From an uncultured Mollicutes bacterium (GTDB lineage Bacteria > Bacillota_I > Bacilli_A > ML615J-28 > CAG-313), in contig URLJ01000008.1 in the NCBI GenBank assembly GCA_900548675.1, forward strand, positions 1 through 54,101: 54,101 bases of DNA, given 5' to 3'. Shown here piece by piece: positions 52,998 through 54,101 of this stretch (the stretch's first letter is position 1; every line of letters begins with the position of its first letter). Made by a program: the position numbers and the translations under genes. The notes beneath the pieces are model-generated. The model worked only from the letters and a program-made list of their open reading frames with translations. It did no database searches and was not told the DNA's origin.

Positions 52998-53018
52998 TGT
53001 TTGTTTAAAGCGAGAGTT
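52984..53018 (+). terminator. Terminator of the vanY-like gene
   Basis: AACTCTCG / CGAGAGTT with a 19-base spacer holding the stop codon, followed by TTTTTAAAAAC. A 14-base unit (TTTTAAAAACGAAG) is then repeated twice before the dapH stop. Confidence 0.7.
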
Positions 53019-53033
53019 TTTAAAAACGAAGTT

Positions 53034-53678
53034 TTAAAAACGAAGTTTTTTATTTATATCAACTTTAGTATCTTCTAATTCTTCACGTTTTTTCATTACT
53101 CTAGCAGGTACACCCCATACAACCTCTCCTCTTTTAACATTTTTGGTAACCACACTTCCTGCTCCGACAACTGCATCATCTTCTATTTCTACTCCTTCTA
53201 ATATTACGCTTAAAGCTCCTACAAAAACATTATTTCCTATTATAACTGGCGTTTTTGAAGCAGGTTCCATGACACCACTAATTACAGCACCCGCACCTAT
53301 ATGAGTATTATTACCTATTACTGCTGAACTCCCTACGACAGCATTCATATCAATCATAGTATTTTCACCTATGATAGCATCTTTATTAATAGTTGCATTC
53401 ATTAAAATAATAGCACCATCTTTTAAAGTTACACCATCTCTTATAATGGCACCTTTTTCAATTCTAACGTTGCTAGGGAAGTTATCAAAATATTCAAATA
53501 AAGCGTTTTGATAGACCATTTCAAAATAATAAGCTTTTATTTTATTTTCAAATAAAATTTCTTTAATCATTTCTTTATCGCCTAAAATGATGCCACCATT
53601 TTTTGCTTTTATATATAATAATGAAGAAGGTACATTTTCTAGATTACCTTCAAAATAACATTTATAAACTGTTTTCAT
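53034..53678 (-). CDS. dapH: Tetrahydrodipicolinate N-acetyltransferase-like (DapH)
   Basis: 214 residues. A short alpha/beta N-terminal part precedes a left-handed beta-helix of hexapeptide repeats (VRIEKGAIIRDGVTLKDGAI, IGENTMIDMNAVVG, IGNNTHIGAGAVISGV), closing with AVVGAGSVVTKNVKRGEVVWGVPARVMK. The IDMNAVVG and HIGAGAV...EPASKTPV blocks are characteristic of DapH, which acetylates tetrahydrodipicolinate on the route to meso-DAP and lysine. The start at 53678 has GGTGA; it is about 20 residues shorter than Bacillus DapH. No other lysine genes are near. Diverges from the Pro/Tyr-rich gene. Confidence 0.85.
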   Translation of the reverse strand: MKTVYKCYFEGNLENVPSSLLYIKAKNGGIILGDKEMIKEILFENKIKAYYFEMVYQNALFEYFDNFPSNVRIEKGAIIRDGVTLKDGAIILMNATINKDAIIGENTMIDMNAVVGSSAVIGNNTHIGAGAVISGVMEPASKTPVIIGNNVFVGALSVILEGVEIEDDAVVGAGSVVTKNVKRGEVVWGVPARVMKKREELEDTKVDINKKLRF

Positions 53679-53703
53679 TTTTTTCACCACTACATTTATA
53701 CTA

Positions 53704-53731
53704 AACATCATCTGAAAATATTCATATTATA
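53704..53731 (+). promoter_or_regulatory. Sigma-K-like promoter of the Pro/Tyr-rich gene
   Basis: AACA (53704-53707), 15 bases, CATATTATA (53723-53731), fitting mACm / CATAnnnTA, with the same spacing as the motif before the LysM gene. A TATTATAA sequence overlaps, so a vegetative -10 cannot be ruled out. A perfect GGAGGTGA ribosome site follows. Confidence 0.42.
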
Positions 53732-53747
53732 AAGTGGAGGTGAAAAA

Positions 53748-53978
53748 ATGCAGTATCAATTAATGTACAATGAAAAAGGCGAAAGACTATGGATTCCTAT
53801 TCTCGCGGGAGCAGCAATTATTGCGGCACCATTGTGGCTTAATAATAAACAATATTGTAATCAAGGATATTGTCCTGGATATGTTCCATATCAACCACAA
53901 TATGTTCAACCTGCCCCTATACAGCAATATCAAGTCCCTTATCCTTACCCCGTTCCTTATCCTTACCCTATAAGATAA
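53748..53978 (+). CDS. Small Pro/Tyr-rich protein, possible coat protein
   Basis: 76 residues. A polar start and one hydrophobic segment (WIPILAGAAIIAAPLWL, about 15-31) are followed by a low-complexity tail rich in Tyr, Pro, Gln and Cys that ends in PYPYPVPYPYPIR. It has a strong ribosome site (GGAGGTGA). Tyr/Pro/Cys-rich low-complexity tails of this size are common in spore-coat and inner-membrane spore proteins, and the upstream motif would suit late mother-cell expression. That is inference; I do not recognise the exact family. Confidence 0.65.
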   Translation: MQYQLMYNEKGERLWIPILAGAAIIAAPLWLNNKQYCNQGYCPGYVPYQPQYVQPAPIQQYQVPYPYPVPYPYPIR

Positions 53979-53993
53979 CTTTTTATGACAAAA

Positions 53994-54016
53994 GCAGCAT
54001 TCATTACGAATGCTGC
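53994..54016 (+). terminator. Terminator of the Pro/Tyr-rich gene
   Basis: GCAGCATTC-ATTAC-GAATGCTGC, 9-bp perfect stem, followed by CTTTTTAAG. Confidence 0.9.
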
Positions 54017-54037
54017 CTTTTTAAGATTATATAAATT

Positions 54038-54101
54038 TGCTGGGGGTTAAGATATACCTTTAAATTAACTGGGGGTCAGATATGTGACCCCCAATTAATT
54101 T
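54038..54101. repeat. GGGGGTCA palindrome with partial direct copy at the window edge
   Basis: GGGGGTCA (54071-54078) and TGACCCCC (54085-54092) form a perfect 8-bp stem flanked by AATTAA on both sides. A partial copy, CTGGGGGTTAAGATATACC, begins at 54040. G/C-rich palindromes in such AT-rich DNA look like REP-type or transposon-end elements. The element may continue beyond the window. Confidence 0.5.

Overview
The window is one stretch of a low-GC chromosome with genetic code 11: tryptophan is written TGG and open frames are not broken by TGA. Gene content and order point to the Bacilli (Bacillota), probably a reduced lineage near the Erysipelotrichales/Mollicutes relatives. The evidence is the primosome genes dnaB and dnaI beside polA and mutM/coaE, a threonyl T-box, the rpsB-tsf-pyrH-frr / uppS-cdsA-dxr-rseP-proS block, trmFO next to a Xer recombinase, and a FabT-like MarR regulator near acpP. 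The cell is walled (uppS, a DapH-type acyltransferase, a VanY-type carboxypeptidase) and has anaerobic metabolism (class III ribonucleotide reductase, radical-SAM enzymes). It appears to be, or recently to have been, an endospore former: it carries a clear SpoIIID, a SpoIIQ-type degenerate LytM protein behind a forespore-like promoter, and two small coat-like genes behind sigma-K-like promoters.

Layout. 88-2929 (-): a four-gene cassette with a secreted beta-rich protein of unknown function, a membrane-anchored extracellular protein, and an ABC ATPase/permease pair. 3016-5290 (-): MarR-type regulator with a Lys/Glu repeat tail, then PepP. 5509-5835: a decayed gene. 5947-9102 (-): acpP, tex, pncC. 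9269-9880 (+): YigZ. 9926-12350 (-): N-terminally truncated MATE transporter, DUF1295 membrane protein, spoIIID. 12465-13951 (+): ytqA-ytqB (tRNA wobble-uridine modification). 13969-15942 (-): patatin, spoIIQ-like, YwzB-like. 15948-23926 (-): proS without its editing insert, rseP, dxr, cdsA, uppS and, at the head of this operon, a zinc-ribbon/TIR-like/transmembrane/leucine-rich-repeat protein. 24013-27186 (-): frr, pyrH, tsf, rpsB behind a structured leader. 27436-30784 (-): MATE, GNAT, dut, xerC-like. 30816-32930 (-): trmFO fused to a PHP phosphatase. 33105-34010 (-): a wrecked RsbU/RsbV-type partner-switching module. 34116-36985 (-): LysM protein; thrS with T-box. 37244-41228: nrdG (+), trxB and an nrdD-redoxin fusion (-). 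41532-44580: SDR, DUF308 and a phytoene-desaturase-like oxidase. 44623-51870 (-): dnaI, dnaB, a hypothetical, a mutM-coaE fusion, a nitroreductase and polA in one operon. 52131-54101: vanY-like (+), dapH-like (-), a Pro/Tyr-rich small protein (+) and a palindromic repeat at the edge.

The most unusual items are the TIR-like/LRR membrane protein transcribed into the undecaprenyl-phosphate/CDP-DAG operon, four separate domain fusions or losses in housekeeping enzymes (TrmFO-PHP, MutM-CoaE, NrdD-redoxin, ProRS without INS), the secreted-protein/ABC cassette, and the scattered sporulation genes with matching promoter motifs. All calls come from reading the sequence. No database search was possible.
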